Below are positions 49,916-61,500 of a stretch of DNA of 64,000 nucleotides, piece after piece (positions within the stretch are counted from its first letter, which is position 1; each line of letters begins with the position of its first letter). The position numbers and the translations under genes were made by a program. Below the pieces are notes generated by a model. That model saw only the letters and a program-made list of their open reading frames with translations. It did no database searches and was not told the DNA's origin. The stretch covers positions 984,659-1,048,658 of the forward strand of contig PJRA01000401.1 in NCBI GenBank assembly GCA_016987375.1, in the 5' to 3' direction. The DNA comes from Brachionus koreanus (Eukaryota; Rotifera; Eurotatoria; Ploima; Brachionidae).

Positions 49916-52741
49916 ATGATTTTAATTTTTCTTTTACTTGTAAAAATAGTTGCCAGCAAACAAAATCCTAGCACTTGTTCTGAGCCTATTTTTCCGTCAA
50001 GCTGCATTTGTTACTCTCCAAATGATATTACTTGTCAAGACTTTGATAGCTTTGCTCAGTTAAATTTTTCCAACAACTTTAATTCAACACGACTATTCAA
50101 GTTTGTTCGGCTTTATCCCCAAAAACCTGTTGATTTAGATCAAAAATTGAGCTTGAATGGCCTACCTCTGTCCCAAGACTCGATCATATATCTAAAAAAT
50201 TTGAATTCAATTTATTTTATGCAAAATTTGGCTGTCAGCTTGGTCTACTTAGATCAATCAAGCCTTCATATAACTAATTCAAGTCTAAAGTTTTTCTATG
50301 ATCAGAATCAATTGCTAAATTCTCGATGTAGCCGAATTTCAATTTTGTCCACATACAAACCATTATTTTCTTTTTTTAAAAAAATTTTTCTAAATGCAAA
50401 ATTTGACAGCCAACTTTGTCCATTTGTGTTCCAAAACGCCCAAATTGATCTTTTTACCATACAAAACCTTGACAAACAAAATCAGATTGAATTTTTGGAT
50501 TTTCCAAATTTAAAAATGGAGCTCAATTGTTCGGTCAAAAGGATCGAAATTGATTCAAGTAAAATACAAATTCTAAGCAATTCTTTTTTATATGAGATTA
50601 TTTTTCGAAATCTTCAGGAATTAATTATAACAGAGAGCACAATTGAGTCAATAGATGAACTATTGTTCAAGAGTTTTGTCAATTTAAAACTTGTTTTGTT
50701 CAGCCTGAATAATTTTGCTTCATTTATCAAGAACAACAATACATGGCTGCAATATTTGAACATCAATAACCAAAGTGAACTGCTTATAGGGCTAATCGAT
50801 CCCCTGTTAGAGTACGACTTTCCGGACCAAGATTTTTGTTCATTTTATCTATTTCCTCATGAAAATCAAGTATTTCCTTACATCAAGAGCCGAGTTGCCT
50901 TGAGCTGCACATGTACTCTGGTTTGGCTGCTTAAAAACTACGCTAATTCAAATCAAAGCTCATTTTTGCTCTCGAGCGATTCGGTTTTTGACTGCTTGAA
51001 TAGCCCTGACTTTTATACAAAATTAGCTGAGTGTAATTTTTATCTTAAGCTAAAAGCATGTGCAGGTCAAATTTTTACCACTGAAATTACAACTAAATTG
51101 ACCAGCGAAAGCCATACTGATACTATTGATGCTACTACCACCTATGAGACCAGTGAACAAACGACTTTAATCCAACAAACAAGCACCCGGCAAACAATAA
51201 AAGACAAACGCACTCAGATTTTTTTAATCATTTTTTCTTTATTAATTTTTATTTTATTTTGTTTAATAGCTTTTAAATTTGAATTTTTAAAAAGAAAAAT
51301 TTTTTTCTTTGACAAAAAATATCTAAAGCCTATTTACAAGCAGTGTTGGCACATAATTAGAAAAAAAACTATGCCCGAAACAATCATCTATCCTTTGAGT
51401 TTGGAAAATGTGCTTGAAACAAAGCTAAGCTCAAATTCACAAATAAATAGCTGCAAAAAAATTCTCAACTGCGTAAAACATTCTATAAGTTTGAATTCAG
51501 AGCTGTTTACATCAAAAAAAACGAATTACTTTGACGAAAATCAGTTTCAAATCTTAGAAAATCGAGTAGATATGTGGCTGAATGAAGGTATTGTTGAGCC
51601 ATCGATTGCAAGCCAATGGTCATCACAAATTTATTTCATTAATGAACAAAATTTTTACATAGATTATTCATTGCTTAATTCAAAGACCTACAAACACGAG
51701 GCTAGTCTTTTTAATGTAAGAGAATGCATTGAAAATTTAAAAAAAGCCAAGTATTTTACCAAAATTTGTCTTGATGCGTGTGTCTATAAAATAGAATTAG
51801 ACAAAAGTTCAAGAGTTTATACATCTTTTAGTACACCAAGAGGAAAATACCAATTTAAAGCTACTCCGCCTGGTCTAGCAAATGTTTTTCTCACATTTAA
51901 ACAAAACATAGAGCAATTGATGCAACATTTGCCATGCTTTGCTTACTTTGATAGTTTAATAGTCTACACTGAGTCTGAATCGTCTCATATTAGAGTGTTG
52001 GATCAAGTGCTTGAAATTTTAAATGCAAATGAAATAAAAATTAACAAAAATGAAAGCTTTTTTATGAAAGATGAAATAAATTTTTACTATGGAAAGATAA
52101 AAAATAGCATGTTCCTTAAAAATCAGTCAATTGTTGATACAATAAAACAAATTGAGTTGGCCGATAATTTTTTTAAAATGGAAAATTTTCTCATTTTTTC
52201 GCACAGCTTTGCCAAAATTTTCAAAGACTACAATTATTTGGTGGGCCATTTTGAAAGCTTAAAAAACCAAGGAATATTTTATTTAAGTTCAAAACAAAAA
52301 CAAGTGCTAAAAGAGATAAAAAATTGGGTTGAATTATTTTTTAATCAAGAAATGTTTGATCAAATATTCGATTTAAGGCTTTATGTTGATTTTAGTTCAA
52401 AAGAATTTTCCTACTGTTTAACTGGCGTGGTAAGTCGCAAACAAAATTTTTCGATTCCAATTCGATTTGACTCAATTGAATTAGTTGACAGAAATAGAGT
52501 GTCGAATAAATTTGATCTGATGCTATTGACAATTAAACAACTTCAGCCATTTTTGTATAATCGAAAATTTGAAATTGTTCATCGAGATTTCTTAACAGAA
52601 GAAAATTTTATAAGTTCTATTAGAAATCATTGTCCAAAATTTTTTGAACATGTGCAAATTTATAGCTATAAGTTTAAAAATGATGTGAGTTGTGTGACTG
52701 AATATTTTAATTTTATTAAATCAGTTAAAAAGTTAAAATAA
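49916..52741 (+). CDS. Membrane protein: LRR-like ectodomain, one TM helix, cytoplasmic Ty3/Gypsy-type RT-RNase H region
   Basis: Single-exon ORF of 941 residues from ATG to TAA. Residues 1-14 are a signal peptide. Residues 21-40 form an LRR N-cap-like Cys cluster (C21, C30, C32, C40); weak leucine-rich spacing follows; residues 308-375 look like an LRR C-cap (CTCTLVWLL, C331/C333). A Thr/Ser-rich stalk precedes one TM helix at about 435-453 and a basic stop-transfer stretch. From about 540 the tail aligns in order with Ty3/Gypsy-type reverse transcriptase: WLNEGIVEPS, WSSQIYF, IDYSLLN, LDACVYKIEL (first catalytic Asp D620 kept), FSTPRGKYQF, PGLANVFLTF, then YFDS at 677-680 where a functional enzyme has two Asp. 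An RNase H-like region follows (VDFSS at D825; NKFDLMLLTIKQLQPFLYNRKFE), also altered. No gag, protease, integrase or LTR is seen. I infer a reused, probably catalytically dead domain; its signalling role is unknown. Confidence 0.85.
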   Translation: MILIFLLLVKIVASKQNPSTCSEPIFPSSCICYSPNDITCQDFDSFAQLNFSNNFNSTRLFKFVRLYPQKPVDLDQKLSLNGLPLSQDSIIYLKNLNSIYFMQNLAVSLVYLDQSSLHITNSSLKFFYDQNQLLNSRCSRISILSTYKPLFSFFKKIFLNAKFDSQLCPFVFQNAQIDLFTIQNLDKQNQIEFLDFPNLKMELNCSVKRIEIDSSKIQILSNSFLYEIIFRNLQELIITESTIESIDELLFKSFVNLKLVLFSLNNFASFIKNNNTWLQYLNINNQSELLIGLIDPLLEYDFPDQDFCSFYLFPHENQVFPYIKSRVALSCTCTLVWLLKNYANSNQSSFLLSSDSVFDCLNSPDFYTKLAECNFYLKLKACAGQIFTTEITTKLTSESHTDTIDATTTYETSEQTTLIQQTSTRQTIKDKRTQIFLIIFSLLIFILFCLIAFKFEFLKRKIFFFDKKYLKPIYKQCWHIIRKKTMPETIIYPLSLENVLETKLSSNSQINSCKKILNCVKHSISLNSELFTSKKTNYFDENQFQILENRVDMWLNEGIVEPSIASQWSSQIYFINEQNFYIDYSLLNSKTYKHEASLFNVRECIENLKKAKYFTKICLDACVYKIELDKSSRVYTSFSTPRGKYQFKATPPGLANVFLTFKQNIEQLMQHLPCFAYFDSLIVYTESESSHIRVLDQVLEILNANEIKINKNESFFMKDEINFYYGKIKNSMFLKNQSIVDTIKQIELADNFFKMENFLIFSHSFAKIFKDYNYLVGHFESLKNQGIFYLSSKQKQVLKEIKNWVELFFNQEMFDQIFDLRLYVDFSSKEFSYCLTGVVSRKQNFSIPIRFDSIELVDRNRVSNKFDLMLLTIKQLQPFLYNRKFEIVHRDFLTEENFISSIRNHCPKFFEHVQIYSYKFKNDVSCVTEYFNFIKSVKKLK

Positions 52742-52761
52742 AAATCAAATTTATAACTATC

Positions 52762-52767
52762 AATAAA
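52762..52767 (+). terminator. Candidate polyadenylation signal of the LRR-like/RT gene
   Basis: AATAAA 21 bases after the TAA at 52739-52741. Confidence 0.5.
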
Positions 52768-53057
52768 ATATGCCAATTATGAAATCTAAAATAAAAGCTT
52801 TTAGTGTAAATTTTGAATTTTTTTAGTACTGTTTGATAATTATTGAAAAAAATAATTTTTGCATAATTTTTTAACATTCAATCATTTGATGGATTATCTG
52901 TTTATTTTTTCTAAAATGTTGAAATATCTTATACCAATTTTTACTTTTTTTTGGAATTTTCAGAACAAATTTGAGGACTAAAATCGAACCAATTTTTTCA
53001 AGATTTTAAACAATAAAAGTTTAATGTATTTTTAATAATTTTCATCGATTTTGTTTT

Positions 53058-53395
53058 GGCATATTGAAGTTTATAATCAAAATTTAATGATCATGCTCAG
53101 ATGTAATTTATTATAAAAATTTTTAAGAAGTTTTTTAAATGAAAAATTTAATGCAGATAAATGTTTTCATGAGTACCATAACATGTTAAACCATATCCAA
53201 CTATTTTGCATAATTCTGCATTCAGAAATCGTTTGCAGAAATTTGTACACCTAAAAAATTAAGATTAACATTAAATTTTTACTTTAAAAATATGCTTCTA
53301 CAATAAATTTTTTACTCAAAAATATTTTAAAAACTTTTTTCAATCATAACTCTTGAGCATGATCATTTTAATTTGATCATAAACTTCATATTGCC
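53058..53395. mobile_element. Foldback MITE, GGCATATTGAAG ends
   Basis: The left arm starts GGCATATTGAAGTTTATAAT and contains AATGATCATGCTCA; the right arm contains TGAGCATGATCATTTTAAT and ends ACTTCATATTGCC. The flanks TTTTGTTTT at 53049-53057 and 53396-53404 match over 9 bp but are low complexity. Related half-arms occur at about 56795-56835. No ORF. Confidence 0.75.
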
Positions 53396-54959
53396 TTTTG
53401 TTTTTTGATTTAAAATAGTATATTGATCAAATCAAATGGCAATCTCCACTCACTTTTTCAAGCAGAAGTACAAGAGGCCATCTATACAAAATTAAAATAG
53501 AAATAATCAAAATTGTGCCCAAAGATACCAATTCTTCACAAACCGTGTAGTAAATGGCTGGAATATGCAGTGGAAACTCATTCTAGCGTTATTTTTAAAG
53601 CAAAAATAGAGAAAAACTTTCATTATATTTTTTGCACATAATCTGTTGTCATATTTACGCATTTATGCATTGCTATAAACCACTATACTATACTATATAA
53701 AATAATTAATCAATGAACTAGATCACAATATTGGTGCTCTAAAGATTTCTCATTATCTCAAAAGAAATTTAAAATGTAAATTTATTGTTCCTAAAAATTT
53801 TGAATATCAGCTTCTTCCTTTTGATAGTAGATATTTTTATTATTTAAGCAATTGATTGTTTTTTTTTGGATAGATTGATTAACAAAAAGCTTATTACAAC
53901 GAAAAAAAAAATTGATTATTTATATATTTAGATATATTTATAAAATACAAAAAATTTCACAAGACGATTAATCTGTGTTTTCTTTAGACCAAAATCTTTA
54001 AAAAAATACTGATGGGACAAATTAGAATAAGGCTTTACAGTGAATTAACATTTTACTTAAAACGATATATTAATCAATGTAAAAAAATGATAAAAATTAA
54101 TTGAATAAAAAATTAACCGTAAAAAAATTTTTTTGAAAAAAAAAAACTAATGTACAAAAAGTTCTAAATATAAATTCTAAAATTTCACGAGATATTATAA
54201 AGGTAAAAAAATGACATATTTTCCTGAAATAGCATTTTAATTGTTAAAAAAGCCTTTGAAATTTATGCCTGTTAGATTGTTCATATCTTAACTCAATTTA
54301 GAATAATAAAAAAAAAAGTCATTGTTATAAACCTTTATTTTATGTTTTATTTTGACATGTTAGGATTTGGTGGCTCGTGGTTATAACACAAATAATAAAG
54401 AAAAAGATTCTAAATGACAACTTTATTAATAAAAGCCACTTCTAGCCTGAAAAAAAGAAGAAAAAATAAATAGAATAATAACAAAAAAGAATAATCAAAA
54501 ATAATTAATAAATTTTTGACTTCATGGTTTTTTTTTTATACAAAATAATAACAAAAAATAATGAGAGCACTTGTCTAATACTTTACAGAGTGTTAAATAC
54601 TAGTGATTCGCTAAACATATCAGATTATAGTATTGCACTGTGAAACAAAAGACAATTAAGTGTTAATTATTGTTTGTTGAAATAAAAACATCATTTAAAA
54701 TAATTAAATTTTAAAATATTTAAAATAATTAACATCACTTAATTATTTTATTGAACTTAATTTTAAATGTTTCTGTTGAAATAATAAAAATATATACAGT
54801 AATTCTCAGACACAGTACTGTAAACAACGGTGCGAGTAATCATATGTGCAATATATATTTATAAAAAAAAAACTAAACTAAACAAAAAATAGACTAAATG
54901 ATATATGCCTATGACCAAAAAATTTAAAATTGCATATACTAATACCAAGATTAAATTCT

Positions 54960-55125
54960 TTGATTTTTAAATCCTCGTATCTTTTGAATAGATTTTTCAA
55001 ATGAATAAATCTTTTTTATATAGATTTCAAAATTTTCTTTAAAAAATGATGTAACTTTATAAAATTATTATAGTTATTTTATAATATATTTTTGAATTTA
55101 AAAAACGTGAAAAAATGCTTAATTA
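54960..55125. mobile_element. Interior fragment of the piggyBac-like MITE family
   Basis: The block AAATCCTCGTATCTTTTGAA and following sequence match the interior of the 16288-16505 copy in the same orientation, ending in AAAAAACGTGAAAAAATGCTT. The CACTAG ends and TTAA duplication are missing, so this is a decayed or internally recombined copy. Confidence 0.6.
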
Positions 55126-55588
55126 AATTTTTTATAAGTATTTAATTTTAGAAAAAAATTTTCAAATTCAAAAATTTAAATCTAAATTAAAAACAATTCT
55201 TAATTGAAATAAACCGAATGTTAAGTTAAATTAGCTTCTAGACAAACAGTAGAATATTAGCCGTCGACAACATTCAGCAATTTGTCTTAATATAGAGCAA
55301 AAAATGCAGCAATGAACTTAAAAAAATTTGTCGCTAAGGCTTACACTCAACTTGGTTACTAATTTTAAATTAGTGAAAAAGTTTTTTCAATAGCTAATAA
55401 TTAAAACTTTATCGAGTTTAATTAAGACTATGATAAATATTGCTCTATAGCTTTCTACTTTGTTTTTTTTTCTTAATAAGGCACAAATTTTTATTGTTTT
55501 CGGTTTTTTGAATTTTTTCACCTGAAAAAAATAAAATATTTATTTGAAAAATTTTCGTCATCATAAATAGTTTGCATACATAAAAAGA

Positions 55589-58500
55589 ATGCAAAAGTAC
55601 AAGTCTAGCCGATCAGGTAGAGCAAGCAATAAATTTGAAACGGGAACCCTGAGTCAAAGAAGCCTGAATAGTAAAAAACAAACTTTAATTCTTAAATTTG
55701 AAAATAAATTATTTTTAAATTTCAATTTTATTTTTTCCTATTCTATTAGATATTGACGAATCGTGGAAAGTAATTGGAAATTTGAAATCTGGAATGCGCG
55801 ATTTGGAACAAAAATTAAACAAATATTCACAAAATATTAAACTGCTGTCTTCGATTAGCAATACTTCATTTAATTCAACTGCCCATTCATTCAATATGCC
55901 TTCAGAACCTATGAACAAAATATTTACCTCAACATCGCTTAACTCGGCTTTAAAACCAAGTGAATACCCAAAATCACCGTCCAAATGCTCTTTTGCTGAA
56001 AAGCCGATTTTTGAAAATTCTTATCTATCGAGCACCATACAAGCATGCGATCCGGGTCTTGGCTATTTTGATATTTATCAAAACGATCATCAAAATTATT
56101 CCAATTATGACTACAATGAGCCATACGAATATTCTCCAAATGTCAAGTGCTTGAATGATTTTAGTGCCGATTTCAATAGATCATATTTAAATTTTGATAA
56201 CAAGCCTAGCTATGAGTGTCACAAGTCGGCCAAAACAACTAGAGTTAATGTCCATGTTCCTTCAGGTAATGTAGTTTATTCTAAAATATTTAGTCTGGAT
56301 TTATTTTATATTTTTTTAAAATAAGCAAAGTAAATTAAATTTTTTTTTCTTAATTTAATTTTTTTTCTTAATTTCAAGATAAAAGATTTTTATATGATTT
56401 TTTTTTTTTAGTTTAGTTCAATTAAAAAAAGTATTGCAAAATTCAAAAATTTAAGATTAAAATAACTTTTTTACTATGATCATAAGAATAATTGTGCCTA
56501 TTGTTTGGGTTTATTTAAAATTTACAATATCTAAAATTTGTCTCTTCAATCGGAGTATTCATTATAGTATTTTTCTACTGAAAATAATTAAAAAATTTTA
56601 ATGACTAAATTTTTCAATTTATTTAGTATAAATACCTGGTTATTTTATCGATTAATTTATTAAAACTTTTTTAAAAATAAACATAATACTTATAAATTGT
56701 TTAACATGCTTTGTTACACATTAAAATATGTTTCCGCATTATTTTTTTTTAACTAAAAAAAAATCTTTTAAAATTTAAAATAAAAAATTTTTCAAGCATG
56801 ATCATTTAATATTGATCATAAACTTCAATAAACCAAAAATTCAATATAAAATTTATTATATAATACTTGTAGAAAAAATTAAGATTTAGTTCTCTAATGA
56901 TTTAATTAAAATTTTATTTAAGCATAAAGTAATTTTGGTGCAAATTTTTTGTAAGTTTCTTTCTTCAGTCTGCTTCGCTCATTCCGAGTTTAATTAAAAA
57001 CTATTGAATAATGAAAAATAATATTAAATCATATATCATATATTTTTTTCAAATTCTTTCAATACGCTAAAATTAATTTTTCTGAAAGCAGTTTTTTTTA
57101 ATAACAATTTCAAAATTTTAAGTTATTTTTTAAAAAATTCTTTGCCAAATTAATTTTTTTAAACAACCTTTTTGATCATATTATGTTAAGTCATAAAATT
57201 TGCGTTTTTAAAAAGGTTGGATATTTTAAAATCTGGTATCTTTGCTGAAATAAATAGAATTGCATGTTCTTCAAAATGACAGATCTTATTTTTAGTTTAG
57301 TTAATTGTAAAAAAATTATAAAATGAAAAATTTTGATGGAAATTTTGAAATTTCGGTACAGTTAGTTCATTGTTGAAATATATGCCTATCAGTAGAAACA
57401 ACAATGGTACAAGATGGATTTTAAAAAATTCAAGAGTGTTGATACGAGTCTTCAAAAAATAAATTATCATGTAGAAAAGCTATTTTTCATCAGAAAGATC
57501 TTTGTACGGCTTTTGAGAGCAAGTCAATTAATTACAGATCATTACTGGTAATGAGAAATAGATTTAGTTTCGAAATTGTGATAACAGAAATCAATGGTTG
57601 TGCCTTTTTCAACTAGATCAGCCAGTCGTGAAAAGAGATAAAAAGATGATGTTGTGTGTTTGATGGAATTTCCAAGGAGTAGTAAAAAAAAAGAAAAATA
57701 TGGAAAAAAATTATAAATATGAATTACTTTATAAATCTTTTTTTTAATTGAATAAGAAGAAATAAAACGATAGAAATGGTTTTTCCGGGCTGATAGTTTA
57801 ACTGCTTGTGCCGACGCTTTGGCTCTTAATTTTCTTTTTGTTTCTAACTCATTTTTTTGTCTTATCTCGTAAATTTGTCTTTCTCTAGTTTCCCATACAA
57901 TACATGATTCTTTTTGGTGTAACCAAATATGCTCTGTATAGCCATAGTGCAAGGTCTGTGTTCTGATTCAAGTGTTTAGATAAAAGCTCATTGCGTTAAA
58001 CTGGTAATGATTATTAGGAGTCATTTTCTTAGAAGAAGACATTTTACTAACCAAAGTCAAGTTAAAGATTTTTGGCTATTTGTTGATCTTTTTGTTATTT
58101 ATAGATTATAAAATGTTATAAGAAAACGCAAAATTTTTCACTAAACGAAAAAGATGTTTAAAAAGATGCATAAACACATATTTATTTATTATTAATTTGT
58201 TCATCTGTTCGGGCATAAACGCCTTCAGATAAAAATATAAAATATTTTATAAATTTTATTTTTTTTAATAAAATTTTAAGCGATTTTTAAATTTAAGTTT
58301 TGTTCATTTAATAAATGAGAAATATTTATTAAGATGAGAAACACAAATAATAATCAAAGAAATGTTTAGTTAGGCTATTGGATGAGTTTTGAAAATAAAT
58401 AAATAAGATAATATGATAATCAGAAAAAGAAAAATATGGCCATTGTGAATTTTGGAGCAAAAAACAAAAAAAATCTTAAATTAAAAAAACTTTTTTTCAA

Positions 58501-61500
58501 GGTTTGATACAAGGTTTGTATCACCCGAATTTAGTATGTATTAAACAATTTGCAATTGTGCATAAAAAGTTTATGTATTAGAAAATTATTAAAGTTAAAT
58601 TGCACAGTTTCTGCACAGGCTAAATTTGGGTGATACAAACCTTATATCAACTGATAAATTTTGCAAAACAATATTTAGTTCCTTTAAAAAAAAAATTATT
58701 TTAATTTAAAATTTTTGGTTTTGTTTTTTGCTCTAAAATTCTCAATGGCAAAATATGGAAATTATCTTTAAGAGTCAAAAAATTTTTGTAAATTAAAGTA
58801 GAATCGTCAATTAACCAATTTACAATATTTACAAATAAGTCTAATATAAAATGAATATAAATTTGTGATTATAATCGTTGACATTTTGACTTTCAACCTT
58901 TTTAACACTCAAAGGCCGGAGGTATCTTTTGAACCCCTTTTGTAACTTTTTTTATTTGATTTTTGTTCAATAGATTTAATCCCTTTTTATAATTGTTTTT
59001 TCAATCATATCTTAAAAAAAAATATTGAAAAATTATTTAATTTTTATTACAAAATAATTTTTTTTAAAGAAGAAAAGAAAAAAAAAAAGCGTGTCAAATA
59101 AAATGGATTGAAAAATCATTCCCGCTTTTGAGTGTTATAATTTTTAATTGTACTGGTCAGTTTGATAATGACAACTTAATGATTAGATTAGAAAACATTT
59201 CAGAAGTATTCTAAGTTGATAATTGTTTACAATTAGCTTAAAATATGTTTGTTTAAATAACCGATTACTTAATATTCCTAATTCACATAAATTACCTAAT
59301 CGTTGTGTGTTTTTTTAAGATCTCTAAAGAAATGAAATGTGAGAAAATCAGCAAAATTTAAAAGCTATTTTGTTTTTATTTAAGATAAATTAAAATATAA
59401 AGCTTCCAAAGTTATTTTTTTATTTTCAATTAACATCTATAAATATCAATGATCGATTTTGTTTCGTAAATTTTTTTTATATATAAAAATAAAGTAATAA
59501 ACTATCATCTAAAGTAAATATCTTTTTTCTTATTTTTTAAAGTTTGATTTTTTTTGTTCACTTTTTAAAAATGAATTTAAATTTGCAAAAATCGGAAATT
59601 TAAAAAAAAAATTCTGACTATTTTCAATCAGGATATGTTTAAAAAAATAATTTTTTAAATTTTTTTTTCCAAGACGTTTAGACTGACTTGACGAGAACAA
59701 AAAAAACAACTAAAATAAAATATTTTAAAAAAAAAATTAATTTTTTTTCTAAATTTATTTATTGAAATTTTTGAAAAAAATTTGAAAAGTTTTTTTTTAA
59801 ATATTTTTTTTCTCAAGCTAAGCATAAATTTAGACCATGATCATGTTAAATAAAGCCATTTAAACAACAATTCAAATACTCTACTTTACATAATCTGTAA
59901 GCAAGTGTTTTTAAAACTATTCGATTAGGAAAAAACTGCAAGACTGAAAAAAAAAACCAAAACCAAAAAATAAATAAACTATTAATTTAAACATGTTTTT
60001 CTAAAGATAATAACTTCCGGGCTGATCCAACATCAAAGCATTCATCAATGATCTCAAAAGACAAGCTGACGCGCAAGATCGCTTCGGGTGAGAAGAAATT
60101 TTTTCAAAAATTTTTTTCAAAAATTTTAAAAATTTAGAGGGTAAACGATCGACCAGCGAGGATGTAAAGTACGATTTTGGCCAGTCGAGTAGCGCCTCGT
60201 TTCACCAACAGCAACGCGTGCTCCACAAAGAAACCGACGTGCTGCCGACTTCGTCATCGACCAAGCGGCACTTGTCGTCGGCTTCGTTCAGCAACCACGT
60301 GGACAGCCGGCACTACGAGGTATCCAAGCCGACCAGCCGCAAGACCGCCTTTCCCAAACACGATGAGGCCGACGAGCTGCCCAAGAGCCACGCCAAATTG
60401 AACGTCAAGGAGGAGACGGACCGTCTGCTCGGCCTCAACAGCTCGACAAAAAGAATCAAAAGGCCCGAGGAGCCTAAAAGCAGTGCGCTTATCACTACTA
60501 GTTCGTGGCGAATTGGCGAAAACCTCGCCCAGAAACACATAAAGCCCGAGCCGGACAAAAGCATACTCTATCAGATGCAGTACAACCCGCGCAGCACCAG
60601 TGCGCCATCGAACCAATCTCCGCAAGCTGCCAAAAAAAACAAGCGCACCGAGTGCCACTTGGTCCAGGCCTCCAAGTCTGGATCGTCTTCTGCCCCCAAG
60701 ACTCCTTCTCTCAACAGTCCACAGATAAACAAAAACAAGTCCAAGCCATACGACCTAAACGACATACACAAGTACATTCAGAGCCAGAAAACAAAGCGAC
60801 TGCATGAAACAAAGTCCGAAAAGGAGAAGCAAAAAATTCAAGATGAGGAGAGAAAAAAAAAGCTACAAGAACTATACAGAAAACAGCGACTGCAAGCCAT
60901 CAAGTCTGCTCAGCAAACACATTCAACTTCAAAATTGAACAATTCAAATGAAAAAAACTCGCAAAACAACTCGAACAATTCGAGCAAAGCTTACGAACAA
61001 GACATGTCCAAGCTATTGATGGATCGAATAAGCCATTTGCTCAACGACAATGACAAACTAGTCGAAAAACAACGCAAACAAATACTAAAAGTTAGAAAAA
61101 AAGTTGACTTTGGCAGCGACGATTTAAACGAATATGATCACGAACCGGAACAAAATGAATCATCGACATCGTCGGCCAGTCTGAGCACAGTAAACAATTC
61201 AGCCAATGCCACTCCAAAACAAGGCCAAAAAACAGCATCGATGAAACACGATCGCCTCAAAAAAATATGCTCAATGGCTCTTGATTTGCAGACCAAACTG
61301 CAGCAAACTAAGCTCAAATTGTTCGGCTTTAATCCAACTGATGAAGAGGACATGATCGATTATTATAAAAAAAATGAAAACACTTTTGTCACATCGACCA
61401 AACACGAGAATGAAGACAACGAGTTTATCGATGAGCTGGACGGTGTTCATTTTGACCGGGTGTTTAAACAGGACATGAGAGAGAATAAAAATCATGTGCA

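Larger units (their letters stand above)
52768..55588. other. Intergenic stretch between the LRR-like/RT gene and CEP350
   Basis: Contains a foldback MITE at 53058-53395 and a piggyBac-MITE interior at about 54960-55125. Otherwise AT-rich with no supported gene. A patch at 53430-53600 is less AT-rich but its frames are broken and unassigned. Confidence 0.45.
56266..60006. other. Large CEP350 intron with transposon relics
   Basis: 3.7-kb intron. It contains a half foldback arm near 56795-56835, a mariner-HTH-like scrap at 57370-57500, an antisense orphan ORF (57542-57952), a foldback MITE (58439-58749) and a piggyBac-like MITE (58907-59134). No exon of the host gene is supported inside it. 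Confidence 0.5.

Noticed and set aside
49916..52741. Interpretation as a complete active Gypsy-type retrotransposon
   Set aside because: No LTRs, gag, protease or integrase are seen, the ORF begins with a signal peptide and LRR-like caps, and the YxDD box is lost.
60177..60807. Several overlapping ORFs on both strands in the GC-rich CEP350 exon
   Set aside because: High GC lowers stop frequency; the main frame has family motifs and correct splice phases, the others do not.
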